Source of the DNA: Ashinkailepas kermadecensis
Lineage: Eukaryota > Arthropoda > Thecostraca > Neolepadidae
DNA: 64,000 nt
Assembly (NCBI GenBank): GCA_034440615.1
Contig: JAOTOM010001515.1
Coordinates: 1 to 64,000 of the forward strand
Reading direction: 5' to 3'
Positions 10,535-21,005 of this stretch are shown here, in pieces (within the stretch, counting starts at the first letter, position 1; each line of letters opens with the position of its first letter). Position numbers and translations under genes: made by a program. Below the pieces are notes generated by a model that worked only from the letters and a program-made list of their open reading frames with translations, ran no database searches and was not told the origin of the DNA.

Positions 10535-11398
10535 CTATGGGCTCTCTTCGGAATGGACTAGACCATGACGTTTCAGGCCGCCCTTCCGAACAAACGATTT
10601 TCCACACTGCCCACACGTGTATGGCCTCTCGCCGGAATGGATTCTATAGTGGTCATTCAGATTGACCTGTCGACCAAACAGCCTGCCACAAACGTCACAA
10701 CTGAACTGTTTTTCTCTAAAATGGACTGCAGCGTGATTCTTCAGGTCGGCCTTACGAGTAAACGATTTACCACACTGCTCGCACTTGTAAGGCCTCTCGC
10801 CGGAATGGAGTCTGTAGTGGAAATTAAGATTATTCTGTTGACTGAACGATTTGTCACATACGTCACAGGTGAACGGTTTCACTGTATAATGGACTACAGC
10901 GTGATACTTCAGGCTGCTCTGCCAAATAAACGATTTCCCACACTGCTCACAAGTGTATGGTTTCTCTACGGAATGGTTTCTACAGTGTACGGTCAGATTT
11001 CCCCGTCGAGCGAACGACTTGCCACAAACGTCACAACTGAACGGTTTCCCTCCAAAATGGACTATAGCGTGACTCTTCAGTTCGCTCTTTCGAGCAAATG
11101 CTTTGCCACACTCCTCGCACTTGTGTAGCCTCTCGCCAGAATGGAGTCTGTAGTGGACGTTAAGATGACTCTTTCGACGGAAGGACTCCCCGCACAGAGG
11201 ACATTCGCTTGCTTTCCCGCTCTTGTGTGTTTGAGCGTGAGCAATGAGCCCACTAGGGTAGCGAAACTCTCTGCCACACAAATCACAGCGATTCGGCCAC
11301 TTCCCTGATGTACTCCTGTCTGCCATGCTGCGAGCTGGCTGTGTCACAGGAGCTGCCGAGTACTGCTGTAGGACAGCCGGCACACCGGCTGTGTTCAA
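10535..11398 (-). CDS. C2H2 zinc-finger protein, nine fingers (paralogue 1)
   Basis: A single uninterrupted 287-codon frame. After about 35 non-finger residues come nine tandem C2H2 fingers of the C-X2-C-X12-H-X3-H type, starting with CDLCGREF and ending with CGQCGKSFVRKGGLKRH, followed by a short SEESP tail. Linkers include canonical HSGERPY and diverged ones such as HSVEKPY, HYTVKPF and HFREKQF. All cysteine and histidine ligands are present, so it is likely a sequence-specific DNA-binding nuclear protein; the target is unknown. There is no KRAB, ZAD or BTB domain in this frame; an upstream exon could exist, because conservation with paralogue 2 continues about 770 bp upstream. The ATG used is the first in frame and is conserved in both copies. 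It could be a retained single-exon gene or the last exon of a longer one. Confidence 0.85.
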   Translation of the reverse strand: MNTAGVPAVLQQYSAAPVTQPARSMADRSTSGKWPNRCDLCGREFRYPSGLIAHAQTHKSGKASECPLCGESFRRKSHLNVHYRLHSGERLHKCEECGKAFARKSELKSHAIVHFGGKPFSCDVCGKSFARRGNLTVHCRNHSVEKPYTCEQCGKSFIWQSSLKYHAVVHYTVKPFTCDVCDKSFSQQNNLNFHYRLHSGERPYKCEQCGKSFTRKADLKNHAAVHFREKQFSCDVCGRLFGRQVNLNDHYRIHSGERPYTCGQCGKSFVRKGGLKRHGLVHSEESP

Positions 11399-12170
11399 CG
11401 CTCACACCGGCGTGTGTTGTCCCAGATGAACTGGCCGCGCTAACGGTGCTGTGATGTCGCAGACAGCAACAGGATTGAAGCAGTTCCAGTAACTGTAATC
11501 AGAAGGGAAGATGGTGATCAACTGCATCGTACGGTGCACGAACAGACGCGCAATGCACCGTGGGAACATGTTACAGAACAAAACCGCGCCGCATCGCACC
11601 AACACATGATACGGACGTCACACCTTCACTGGGTGTTGTAAGTTGAGATGGCCATTGTATGGCAGTTCAATGGCTCTTTTTAACAAACAAAATGAAAGGT
11701 GCCCAATAAATCGAGCGGGATAGGACACTCAGGTTGCTAATGTCGCACTGCCGCTGATAAACGTAAGACGGAATTACCAGCCGCATTATTTCAGCCGGGA
11801 AGTCAACCATAAAAGCGACACCCCTCTCCAGCATACCGGTTAACTTCGAACTTAAATTAAGGAAGCACGCTTAGAAGACAAACCACGGATAAAGTACGCG
11901 CGAAGAAGTAGAGACAGAGTCGGAATACAACACAGGCAGCCCTTTTAGACAATGAATACTAGTGCAAGAGACGCACCCAAGGGTGGAAATCTGGTTTCCA
12001 CACAGGGGAACCGGAGCCGAAAGTGATGCGAGAACGATGGGCAGTCCAGTGATGTTCCAACGATGATTCATTTTGTATCATGCTATTCTTGCAACAATAA
12101 AATATTGGTCAATTTTTAAGGTGAAAATACAAACCTGAACAGATATGCATACATCCTGTTGTAATTGGTG
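11399..12170 (-). promoter_or_regulatory. conserved upstream region of zinc-finger paralogue 1
   Basis: Non-coding sequence upstream of the ATG, highly similar to 38132-38904. It is the most plausible 5' UTR, promoter or intron of the gene. Conservation may simply reflect recent duplication, so function is not demonstrated. Confidence 0.4.
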
Positions 12171-13329
12171 CTGTAATTTCTCCAGATAGCTTGAATCGGT
12201 CGAAAATTATACTCTAAACCGCGAGTTGCTGCGCCAGCCGCACTGCGTTTGGAAGGATTTCGCATATAAACGTTTCCAAGCTTAAGCATTGTAAAATGTA
12301 CGCCCGTTCCTTCAACATGTGAAAATATGCCGGCGCTGTGGCCGGGCACCCGAGTTGGGTTCTCCCTTGCACACCACGGGAGAACCCAAAAACCGCTGTA
12401 TGGGGTTCTCCATATGCTGAGGAAGCCGACACGTTGCCGAGGTTTGGAAAAGCTGCGACAAGAATGATTTTGGAACAATCGATCGCGCCCATCAACGATT
12501 CAAGTTTAATCACTGGGGCCGGGATATGTAAGCTGAGGTGAATTTTTATTGCTCAAACTTTCCAATCAACCACCTTAAAATTAATTGAACTTTAACATTG
12601 TCGGTGATATGAGCGTACCGAGATTTTCACGACACGGTTCTATTGAGATTTCAGTTGATGTTGGATTAGGGGGCGTATTGAGATAGGGAAGTTTCATCGG
12701 AAGTGTTGAGCATGTGCTCAATCTCACGTATCTAACGTTGTTGAAAGGTCGCTTTCCACAGGCATTTGCCACGTCGAGCCACTCAGTCATTCCCGACAAG
12801 CTGGGGTTGGGAAGGGGGCGGGACAATTTCATACATGCCATGGCAATTGGCATATTCCCAAGTGATTTCTTGACTAACATTTTCTATCAAATAGTTTAAA
12901 ATCAACTTAAGTTTGGGTTGGCTGGTAAATATCGAGTGAACGGTAAAATGTTCGTTAATATCGAGAAGGTGCCATTGTACTGCAACATTTCGAAACAAAT
13001 CGGGAAAATATCGGTAACGGAGGGGGGGCGGTAGAGGTATACACACTTTGTCTGTCGATCCGCCACGACACATCAACCAGTGGTAGTACAGCGGATGGTT
13101 CGGTGCCCGCACCGTGTTCTGAATAAAGGAGCGCCAGCGCACTTATTCAGGTCTCGTCATCCCAACTGGTACTGGAAATTCAGTCACCTTACTAAGAATA
13201 GTTTCGCACTATTGTCCTGATTTCTGGCAAGATTACTGCTATACGGAACACCTCTAGCCACTCCGCTTACTTACGTTGATAATTTCATCCATTCATGTAT
13301 TTGTCATACATTAATCATTGGTCCGTCGG
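12171..13329. other. no gene recognised; one strong hairpin
   Basis: Unique-looking sequence. TTGGGTTCTCCC (12355-12366) pairs perfectly with GGGAGAACCCAA (12378-12389) over 11 bases. A fragment resembling the repeat at 13330 (CATACATGCCATGGCAATTG) lies near 12830. Confidence 0.6.
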
Positions 13330-13690
13330 TCATTAAGCTGCTGCTGAGAAGCTGGAGTGTAGGAGGGATATCAGGATATGTGTGTCCACTTCATACATGC
13401 CACGTCAATTGGCATAATTTGGCAGCATCGGATCACCATGCACGATAACCAGAGTACCTCCTCCCTCCCCCACAGTACACCTGAGGAAATATGTGATGGT
13501 CATTGGATCTGAGGAGGTAGCGTGCGAAATATGAACCATTTCGGTATGGAATGTCGGCGGAAAGAGCACATAAAATTATTGGATACGCTCGTGCTAAGAT
13601 ACTCCAAAATGCAGGGGGGGGGGAGTGGAGTGATTCCGTGTGTGAGTAGCTCGCGAAGCGAGCGGCAAAGGAGCATTGATCTACGGGTCA
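13330..13690 (+). repeat. dispersed repeat R3, copy 1
   Basis: Shares AAGCTGCTGCTGA, GATATCAGGA, CATGCCACGT-AATTGGC and an ending GCTCGCGAAGCGAGC-like hairpin with 14445-14770, in the same order and orientation. Class unknown. Confidence 0.7.
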
Positions 13691-13848
13691 TTCATTTTAC
13701 GTATCTGTTGTTTACGAAATGCCAGCTGACGCAACTGAAAGTAGGTACCTATGGAGCTTGCCGGAGGCGATTGTCACGTCCATCCTTGCTAGATAGGCTG
13801 GGGTGGAGATGTATGTCAGGATATGTTTCAGTGTCCTACATGCCAGGT

Positions 13849-13980
13849 GGGTTAGTTATCAAGTTGCCCGTGCCAAAAGTGAATTGGTTAGGTTAGGTTA
13901 GGTTACGTCAGGTTGGGTTAGTTATCAAGTTATCCGTGCCAAAAGTGAATTGGCTTGGTTAGGTTAGTTTACGTTATTTC
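13849..13980 (+). repeat. 66-bp tandem duplication with TTAGG-like tracts
   Basis: Two units start at 13849 and 13915 (GGGTTAGTTATCAAGTT, then GTGCCAAAAGTGAATTGG). The first holds four consecutive GGTTA units, resembling the arthropod telomeric repeat TTAGG. It is too short to be a telomere. Confidence 0.8.
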
Positions 13981-14444
13981 GCATTAGGTAGGCAGGTACC
14001 GATCCAATCTGACTAAAACGGACGGTTTCCATATATATTGCGTTTGGTTTTTTACGTACAGGTTTTCCAAGCAGCTTGGGTGTTTTCCCTACATTTATGA
14101 CATATTAGTGGGAAGAACGTACGAGGATTTGCTTATTACGGAGTGGATTACGGGTGTCAAGAGCACGCGAAGCCAGCAGCATAGGTGAGACCAAGCCCGT
14201 CGGATGCCGGGCGTGGCGTGCCAGTGCAATACTGATGCACTGTGCATTGCCCTTATCCACACTGGTTCCGAACATTCGTTCTTTTCGCTAAGGATTGTTT
14301 CTCAATATTCTCCTGACCCGCGCAAATATTCCTGTCATACATGGATGACCTACCGCCACGCCGGTTACGTAAGTGAAGCATTTCAATGATATATTCATTC
14401 GCTATGCGTTCAACATTCATTCGTTCGTTCATCCATTCACTCAT

Positions 14445-14770
14445 CATTCAGCAAGCTGCTGCTGATCAGCTGTAGTGGACGGGAGATATCAGGACATGTA
14501 CGTTCACTCCACGCATGCCACGTGAATTGGCGTAATTTCGGGAATTCGTGCCACCATGCGTTGTAACCATAGTACCTAACACCCCCCCGCACCCACCCTG
14601 CCCCACAGCATACCAGAGGAAAACTGAGATGGCCATTGGCTCTGGGAAAGTGGCACTTGAAACAACCCCATTCTGTACGGAATTGCGGTAGATAGAGCCA
14701 TAAGATTATGGGAATTCCTATTGTCAAAAGCCCGCGAAGCGACCAGCATAGGTCAGATAAGCCGCGGCAG
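14445..14770 (+). repeat. dispersed repeat R3, copy 2
   Basis: Second copy of the element at 13330-13690. It ends with CCCGCGAAGCGACCAGCATAGG, a sequence also present near 14163, which suggests a third partial copy at about 14140-14210. Confidence 0.7.
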
Positions 14771-14857
14771 CCGGCGCCATCTGACCTAGTGCTTGAAGAT
14801 TACCTGAAGGTCTATTCACACCAAAATTTGGGGTGAATACACAGCTTGTGATGTAAA

Positions 14858-15195
14858 AAAAAAATTTAATCCGAATACTTGCTGGGGTGGTTTTATGAAC
14901 CAGTGTTCTATTGCTAAGCAGCTTGTTGCTTGAACCCTGGCCCCACCACCCGATCCATGAATTTCAGTTCAACGGCAGAATTTAGACCGAAAGTTTAACG
15001 TGCCGTCAATGCACCGACACAGCCGCCCGGTGTGTCATCCCCGGCCTTATCGGGCCAGCTGCCAACTAACACTGCCAGCCGGGGGCTAAATGCGAGCGCG
15101 TGAAGCGACTCGAACCCTGCGTTGCCAGGACAGGGGAGACCAGTGCAGGCCAGCGCCCTAGCCAACTGAGCTACCGGGGCGGCTAACTTGTTGGT
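14858..15195 (-). mobile_element. tRNA-derived SINE
   Basis: Read on the minus strand, the unit starts near 15183 with CCCCGGTAGCTCAGTTGGCT (A-box TAGCTCAGTTGG at 15162-15173). A B-box-like GGTTCGAGTCG lies at 15106-15116. A non-tRNA body and a T-rich end at 14858-14870 follow. The tRNA-like part lacks a normal anticodon arm and acceptor pairing, so it is not a functional tRNA gene. It interrupts the right end of the MITE homology in repeat R1. Confidence 0.75.
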
Positions 15196-16554
15196 TAGTG
15201 TTAGTGAACTTGGCCTCACATAAGCCTTCACCTAAGTGTATGGAACTTGGAAAGTAAGCTCACAGAAATGTCAAGTCAGGTCAGTTAAGATCAGATCACA
15301 TGATGCTAGGTCATTTCAGGTCATTGGTTAGCCATCAAATGTGATGGCACTTTACTTATTTGGTGCTGAGACCTCATTCAAATCAGACTTTGTGAGGAAC
15401 AGAAACATTGTGTACAAAATGGCAAGGTGTAGAATATACCTAATACTTGATCTGACCAATGTCTTTGACATCTGACACCTTAAACAAATATAGAATGCAT
15501 TATTCTATATTTCTATATATGGCATTTATCTTCATTTTCTCCCTGAAGACAAGCCTTCCGGGGTATTCGCATTGGTGCCTCACATCCACAAGGAAAATAA
15601 TGCCCTTCCAGATGAATTCATGTCATGAAATTACTTGATCCACCCAGCCCCAATAGGAATTTGGTACTGGGGTGCCTGTTCAAAGTTGTATCTGAGTGAC
15701 AAGCACATAGGGGTGTTGTTTTACATACATTTGAGTGGGAAAGTGACCCTTCAATGCTTTGTTTGTCCACCCCTCCATAATTTTAACCTTTAATATCAGA
15801 CCCTCTGGAGTGTGCCCCACCCATCTCACCCCAACAAATCAAATTAGCCCTGCCCAATGCATTCATGTATTTGTCACCCATCACCATAATTTTCCGACAT
15901 CAACACTCATGCAACTACATATTGAGTGACCATCCTGACAATTTGATCAGATCAGGGGAACTTCTTAAAAAAGAGGTTTAAAATTTACTACACGTCCAAT
16001 GCAATTTTATGTTTTCCTGGCTCACCTCATATAGAGCTGTTCATTAACAAATGTTCCAAGATGCAATATGACAATTTAAGTTACCTAAAAACAAGATTTT
16101 GTCATAAAGCAAAACATTTGTGGGTAATATTGGGCATTAAGGTATATGTTATTCTTTGGAATCCTATTTTCAATCCAGAGTATATTCATGTGAAAATGAT
16201 GATGTGACCACTCATTTGTCTGCAAATGTTTACTTTTCAGTTGGCAAAGAAATACACGATCATAATCTTCAGTTTACAAATATAGCCCATTGTATATCAT
16301 AATCAGTACCTTGTGTCGCAGATGTCATAAAAGAAGAAATTCAACACTCCATGCACTCGATTCAATACTCCTTGATATTGAACATCTTATGTTTTTGGCT
16401 CAATTCCATATTTATTCCTGAGAACAAATATCCCCAGCCAGATGCATTTGAAACCTTCGATCAAGGCCGGAATTTCCTTGTGATACTCTTACCATTAATG
16501 GCAGCATAAGCAATGTCAGCAGGTTCTGATGACATCATGGTGAAAGTTTGTTTG

Positions 16555-16690
16555 TGAGGATTCTGGTTGTCTGGTTAGGTTAGGTTAGATTATATTATGA
16601 TATAATACCTTTTATATATCATGCTACACTATCTTAGTCTAGGTTAGGTTATTTTATTTATTCTATTATTTATTTTAGTAGTTGGTAGGC
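16555..16690 (+). repeat. AT-rich module with TTAGG-like ends inside R1
   Basis: GGTTAGGTTAGGTTAG, an AT-rich near-palindrome (ATTATATTATGATATAAT), then CTAGGTTAGGTTATTTTATT. The same module is inverted at 46700-46830. Confidence 0.75.
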
Positions 16691-16700
16691 AAACCATGAA

Positions 16701-18540
16701 CACCACTTGTATCACTGTAAGCTTAGCATCATGTAAGCCTGTTGGGATCCAGTATCTCAGATAATTATGAAGCTTTCTTTTGAGGAGAAGCATACAAGTT
16801 TATCATTTTCAGACAACACAGTACCATTCCTAGCAGGGATATTTGCTCACATTGTTCCAAGGTCTGCCAGTGTTTTTTGTTTGTTTTGTTTTTACAAATT
16901 CCACTGCTCCAAGATTCAATCTTTAATTCTTGAAGCACCCAGGCTATAAGCTGCAGACATGTGCCTATGATGTCATCAATTGTATTGGCCACTGTTGACT
17001 TTATGGTAATCATTTATGGAGAAAATAATTAGTCACACTGTCTTAATCATGTCAAAAAGCACCCTACTCAAACGAAATCCAGAAAATCAAAATTTACCTT
17101 GATATGCAAACAGAGTAGGAAACTTACTTTCCTGGTTGGAGAGTCGAGTGTATACCGACTTCTGCCAGGGTACATTTTCATGGACATATTATTTTTTTAT
17201 GCATGGAATCTGTTTACTGGTAACTGTCAGGAAAAGCCTATGTAGTCAGTACCTACATAATATGCATACATAATATGCATTGTCATTTTTTTAATCAAAA
17301 CCAAATGTCAAAGCATAAGAACAAAGAAGTGAACAATGGATGGCACCACCTGGAAGAAAATCTCCATAATTGGCACAGCTTCTTCCCTCATAACTCACAG
17401 GAGCAATGCACTTTCCTTTCACTGTTGGTTTCAGTACAAACCTAGCCATATGAGAAAAAAAAACTTCACACTTCACCCTCAGCTCAGAGCATACACAGCA
17501 ATGCAGCCAATTCCCTACATAATAAGAACCCACCTCAGCCACTGCACACACTACAGTCGGAGGTCAAATGTTATAGAGGTGCACAATGCAAGGGATCAGT
17601 ATGGGGCCATGTTCAGGCAAGGGAAAAGTCTTGGGTTGGATAAATCTGAGAGCAACAATTTCCCTGACTATTTGCCATCTGCATTCAGCCTGTTTCCTCA
17701 GATATTATCTGCTGATTTCACCTCATGCTCCATGAATGAGAAGCATCATGGGAGGTAACAGGGTGGTTGTCAACCCAATATCCCTGAGCCATGCATCCAA
17801 GATGTTGAAGGGGGTTGAAAAAGCTGATGATCTGAGAGGGTCAAACTGGTCATGCACACAATTATACAATAATCACACCAAATTATATTTCCATATTTAC
17901 TTCAAAATTTACCTTACTTAGTGGTTGTTCATAGCACAGCTTTCTGAAAAGTTGAGCCAGTTCTTCCTCAGAAACTGGCAGTTTTTGTTCTCGACAAACT
18001 CTGCAGATACAGCTTTCAATGCAAGAACACGTCCACATAATAACAAATTGCTTCAGCATGCTGCTGAAAACTAGCAAATGCTTACTGAATACAGTGCAAC
18101 TTACATTTGGAATCCAGGGTCACCACCTACCTCTTCCATATTCGTACAAAGCAAACCACGTCCTGTGTTTAGAAGTTGAAGTAGCGAATGGAAAATTATT
18201 GGTCTGTGGACAATGCTCTGAAAATTCATCAATATTCTCCCTGAACACATTAAATCTTCCTGGATAATTTTATGTTTGTGGTTCTGAATGCCAATCCAGA
18301 TAGTTATCCTAGATTTTCCTGTGCCCGAACGCGGCCCAAGTAGATTGCGGCCAAGGCGATATGTACCTTGCGGCGTGACACTGTTAACAATATATTCAAA
18401 GTTGCTAATGGTTGAAATAATATTTTAAAATACCTTGCATCGATTGGTCCACAGTCGGATTTCAGACCAGAATACAATAGCACAGCCAATTCTGATCAAA
18501 ATCAGTGGTTCAGAGGTGGCGATGGAGCCAGTCGCTGGCT
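16701..18540. other. no confident gene; possible exon on the minus strand near 17930-18060
   Basis: The minus strand holds a Cys-rich peptide beginning CSCIESCICRVC, ending in AAG|GTAAAT, a plausible donor. It is unrecognised and lacks supporting exons. The rest shows no domain. Confidence 0.25.
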
Positions 18541-18870
18541 TAGTGTTCGTATCCCTATCAATCCCATCCCTAAGTACCCAACTCCTTGGCAAATTTACCC
18601 ATGTTTCACGAAAACCATAGCATCTACCTTGGGAAACCAATGTATGTCGCAGGTTCGATCCATTCGGACGTCCTTACCTATCCACCCTTGCTATCCACAC
18701 AATCCAGCTACGATAGAAAACCGAATTCACGCGACATTCAATGCCTTAGGTCAAGCCTCGGGCAATACCATTGACATAAGGTACAACAATCCAGCAGTTC
18801 GAGTTTCCTGTGACGTCACATGTTTTCGGTAGCGGAAGCCTTTATTGCCCGCAATGCTTTTAGGGGTACA
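18541..18870 (+). repeat. dispersed repeat R2, copy 1
   Basis: Shares CCTAAGTACCCAAC, GCAAATTTACCCATG, GATCCATTC-ACGTCCTTACC and the end CACATGTTTTC-GTAG-GGAAGCC with 45780-46060 and 34235-34430, all on the plus strand. Class unknown. Confidence 0.75.
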
Positions 18871-19012
18871 ACGCCGCCGACCCTTTGGGTCTGTTCCCGT
18901 GGCTCCACTAACCTCCACAAACCTCCACTGGTCGTGCCCGTCGCAAATCCGGTGGAGATTTTACCTCCACCAACTCCACCAGTGGAGCAAAAGCTCCATC
19001 AGCCCAGAAGCA

Positions 19013-19060
19013 GAGCCCTGTTCGGCAAGCATGTATACGGTGCAGTCGGAGTAAGCGGAA
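19013..19060 (+). repeat. 48-bp terminal-like inverted repeat, left arm
   Basis: Starts GAGCCCTGTTCGGCAAGC. The reverse complement of 22867-22914 matches it with a single visible mismatch. A TATGACGTCACAC motif follows farther inside on both sides. Confidence 0.9.
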
Positions 19061-19315
19061 AACAAGGAGCCAATCAAACGCGTCAGAGTTTCACCTCAGG
19101 CACTTTTGCTATGACGTCACACATTTGTAGTCGGTGCAGGCGGTGTAGTCGGAAAATCGCGTAAACACCGACTGCAAGTTAACTTGTGCGTGGCTGACGC
19201 AGTTGAGACAAGGCTGGAGTAGGGCTGGTTATGGCCGGGGAGGTAGATACATACTTCCAGGAGGATTTCACGCATTAAGTGGTCGCCGGTTAAAGTATGC
19301 ACCCTTAAGCCCAAA

Positions 19316-20009
19316 TAATCAATCAACCAGATTGTTTCGTCCTTTTTGGTCATTACAGCCTTGTTCTTCCAAAGAGCTGTGCAGAAATCAAATGGCTTTA
19401 ACTCAAGGTTACTTGCCATTTACATTGGCCTTTGGTATTTCTGTAAAGACATAAGGACATAAAAGATCAGTGCAACTATGAGCCACAAGGGCCCTTCTTG
19501 GTTGCACTCTGGACACTGAACCAGTTGCCCACCAAATCCGTTGATCAACCGTCCATGGAATACAGAAAAAATGAGCCCTCCATTCTGATAATGATTGTCT
19601 ATGCTGTTTTTAAAGGTGTTCAGTGTGCTGCTACTGACAATGGTTTCTGGCAGCTGGTTCCAGTGTTCTACTACCCTGTTGGTGAAGAAATACTGTCTTA
19701 ACTTTGTCCTGCTGTGATTCACTTTAATTTTGAATTGATGACCTCTAATTGCATCATTTGTTAAATTCAAGCATTTCCCTGAGATATCCCTGTTCCTGAC
19801 AAACACATTTTATAGACCTTGAGATCTCCTCTCAGCCTTCTATATCTCAGTGAAAACATATTCAATTTTTTCAACCTTTCCTCATCTGCCAGGTTCCGTA
19901 TACCATTAACCATTTGTGTTGCCCTCTTTTGTACTCTCTCCAAAAGCCAACAATCTTTTTCATAACTAGGGGACCAAGCTTGGACACAGTATTCCAAATG
20001 TGGCCTGAC
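19316..20009. repeat. about 694-bp tandem duplication, unit 1
   Basis: CAATCAACCAGATTGTTTCG (about 19319) through the CR1 fragment recurs from about 20013 (CAATCAACCAGATTGTTTTG), including the same flank-CR1 junction (TTTCTGTAAAGACATAAGGA-like). The repetition is therefore a secondary duplication, not two LINE insertions. Confidence 0.85.
19441..20008 (-). pseudogene. CR1-like LINE, 3' fragment (reverse transcriptase C-terminus), duplicated unit 1
   Basis: The minus strand encodes pieces typical of the end of CR1/Jockey-like pol: EYCVQAWSPSYEKDCWLLER, RRLRGDL and VEHWNQLPETIVSSSTLN, in two frames separated by a frameshift near 19800. They are followed by about 120 bp of 3' UTR and a TTTATGTC-type tail at 19441-19460. 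CR1 elements characteristically end in short tandem repeats rather than poly(A), which fits. Endonuclease and most of the RT are missing (5' truncation). Non-functional. Confidence 0.85.
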
Positions 20010-21005
20010 GAAACAATCAACCAGATTGTTTTGTCCTTTTGGTCCTTACAGCCTTGTTCTTCCAATGATCTGTGCAGAAATAAAATGGCTTTAACTCAAG
20101 GTTACTTGTCATTTACATTGGTCTTTGGTAATTCTGTAAAGACAAAGACATAAAAGATCAGTGCAACTATGAGCCACAGGGCCCTTCTTGGTTGCACTCT
20201 GGACACTGAACCAGTTGCCCACCAAATCCGTTGATCAACCATCCCTGGAATACAGAAAAACAAGCCCTCTATTCTGATAATGATTGTCTATGCTGTTTTT
20301 AAAGATGTTCAGTGTGCTGCTACTGACAATGGTTTCTGGCAGCTGGTTCCAGTGTTCTACTACCCTGTTGGTGAAGAAATACTGTCTTAACCTTGTCCTG
20401 CTGTGATTCACTTTAATTTTGAATTGATGACCTCTAATTGCATCATTTGTTAAATTCAAACATTTCCCTGAGATATCCCTGTTCCTGACGAACACATTTT
20501 AAAGACCTTGAGATGTCCTCTCAGCCTTCTATATATCAGTGAAAACATATTCAATTTTGTTCTCAATCTTTCCTCATATGCCCAGTTATGCCAACCAACA
20601 ATCATATGCCAGCCAACAATCTTTTTCATAACTAGGGGACCAAGCTTGGACACAGTATTCCAAATGGGGCCTGACATATGCACAGTAAAGCTTCCTGATG
20701 ACTTCCTCACTTTTGTATGATACATTCCTATTTATTGTCCCAAGTATTTTTAGTACCTTCTTCCTGGCTTCTTTGGTCTGTTCTGATGCCTGCAATTTTG
20801 TGTTCAAAATAACACCTAAGTCCTCCTGCTGAGTCACAGATAGTACTTGGCCACCCATCAAGTATGGAGCCTTCATATGCCGCCTACCTACATGCATGAT
20901 TTTGCACTTTTCAAAATTAAAGAAGCCCTGTAGAAGCCCATTAGCACAAATTGGAGAAAAACATATGGACTGGATGTGCTGAGGATTACCTAGCAGCTTA
21001 TTCAT
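20010..21005 (-). pseudogene. CR1-like LINE, 3' fragment, duplicated unit 2 with longer 5' extension
   Basis: Carries the same C-terminal RT region as the preceding unit and extends farther upstream, adding KCKIMHVGRRHMKAPYLMGG and VLSVTQQEDLGVILNTKL, the segment after the catalytic palm. Several frameshifts and a small internal duplication (CCAACCAACAATCATATGCC, about 20590) disrupt it. It stops abruptly at about 21005. Confidence 0.85.

Larger units (their letters stand above)
9108..12170. repeat. segmental duplication, copy 1 (zinc-finger duplicon)
   Basis: The sequence recurs in the same orientation at 36190-38904. Matching landmarks include CTCGGCCGATAGATGG, CTCCAGTGACTATCCATTCC-like sequence, the whole zinc-finger gene, and about 770 bp beyond its start codon. 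Homology ends at GTAATTGGTGC (12168 and 38902). Copy 1 has about 515 bp (9490-9995) that copy 2 lacks; copy 2 has about 200 bp of its own (about 36625-36815). Confidence 0.9.
14795..16700 (+). repeat. dispersed repeat R1, copy gamma
   Basis: Matches 43920-45640 in the same orientation (CTTGGAAAGTAAGCTCACAG, CTCCCTGAAGACAAGCCTTC, AGAGCTGTTCATTAACAAAT and much between). Its right part (16215-16690) matches 46690-47240 in inverted orientation. It begins with the right TIR of the MITE described at 43706 and is interrupted by a SINE (14858-15195). No open frame of note; class unknown. Confidence 0.8.

Noticed and set aside
10565..11128. Long plus-strand frame opposite the zinc-finger gene
   Set aside because: Antisense shadow of the finger repeats; no domain, and the minus-strand frame has all C2H2 ligands.
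15100..15183. tRNA gene
   Set aside because: A- and B-box-like motifs exist but the acceptor and anticodon arms do not pair. It is a SINE head.
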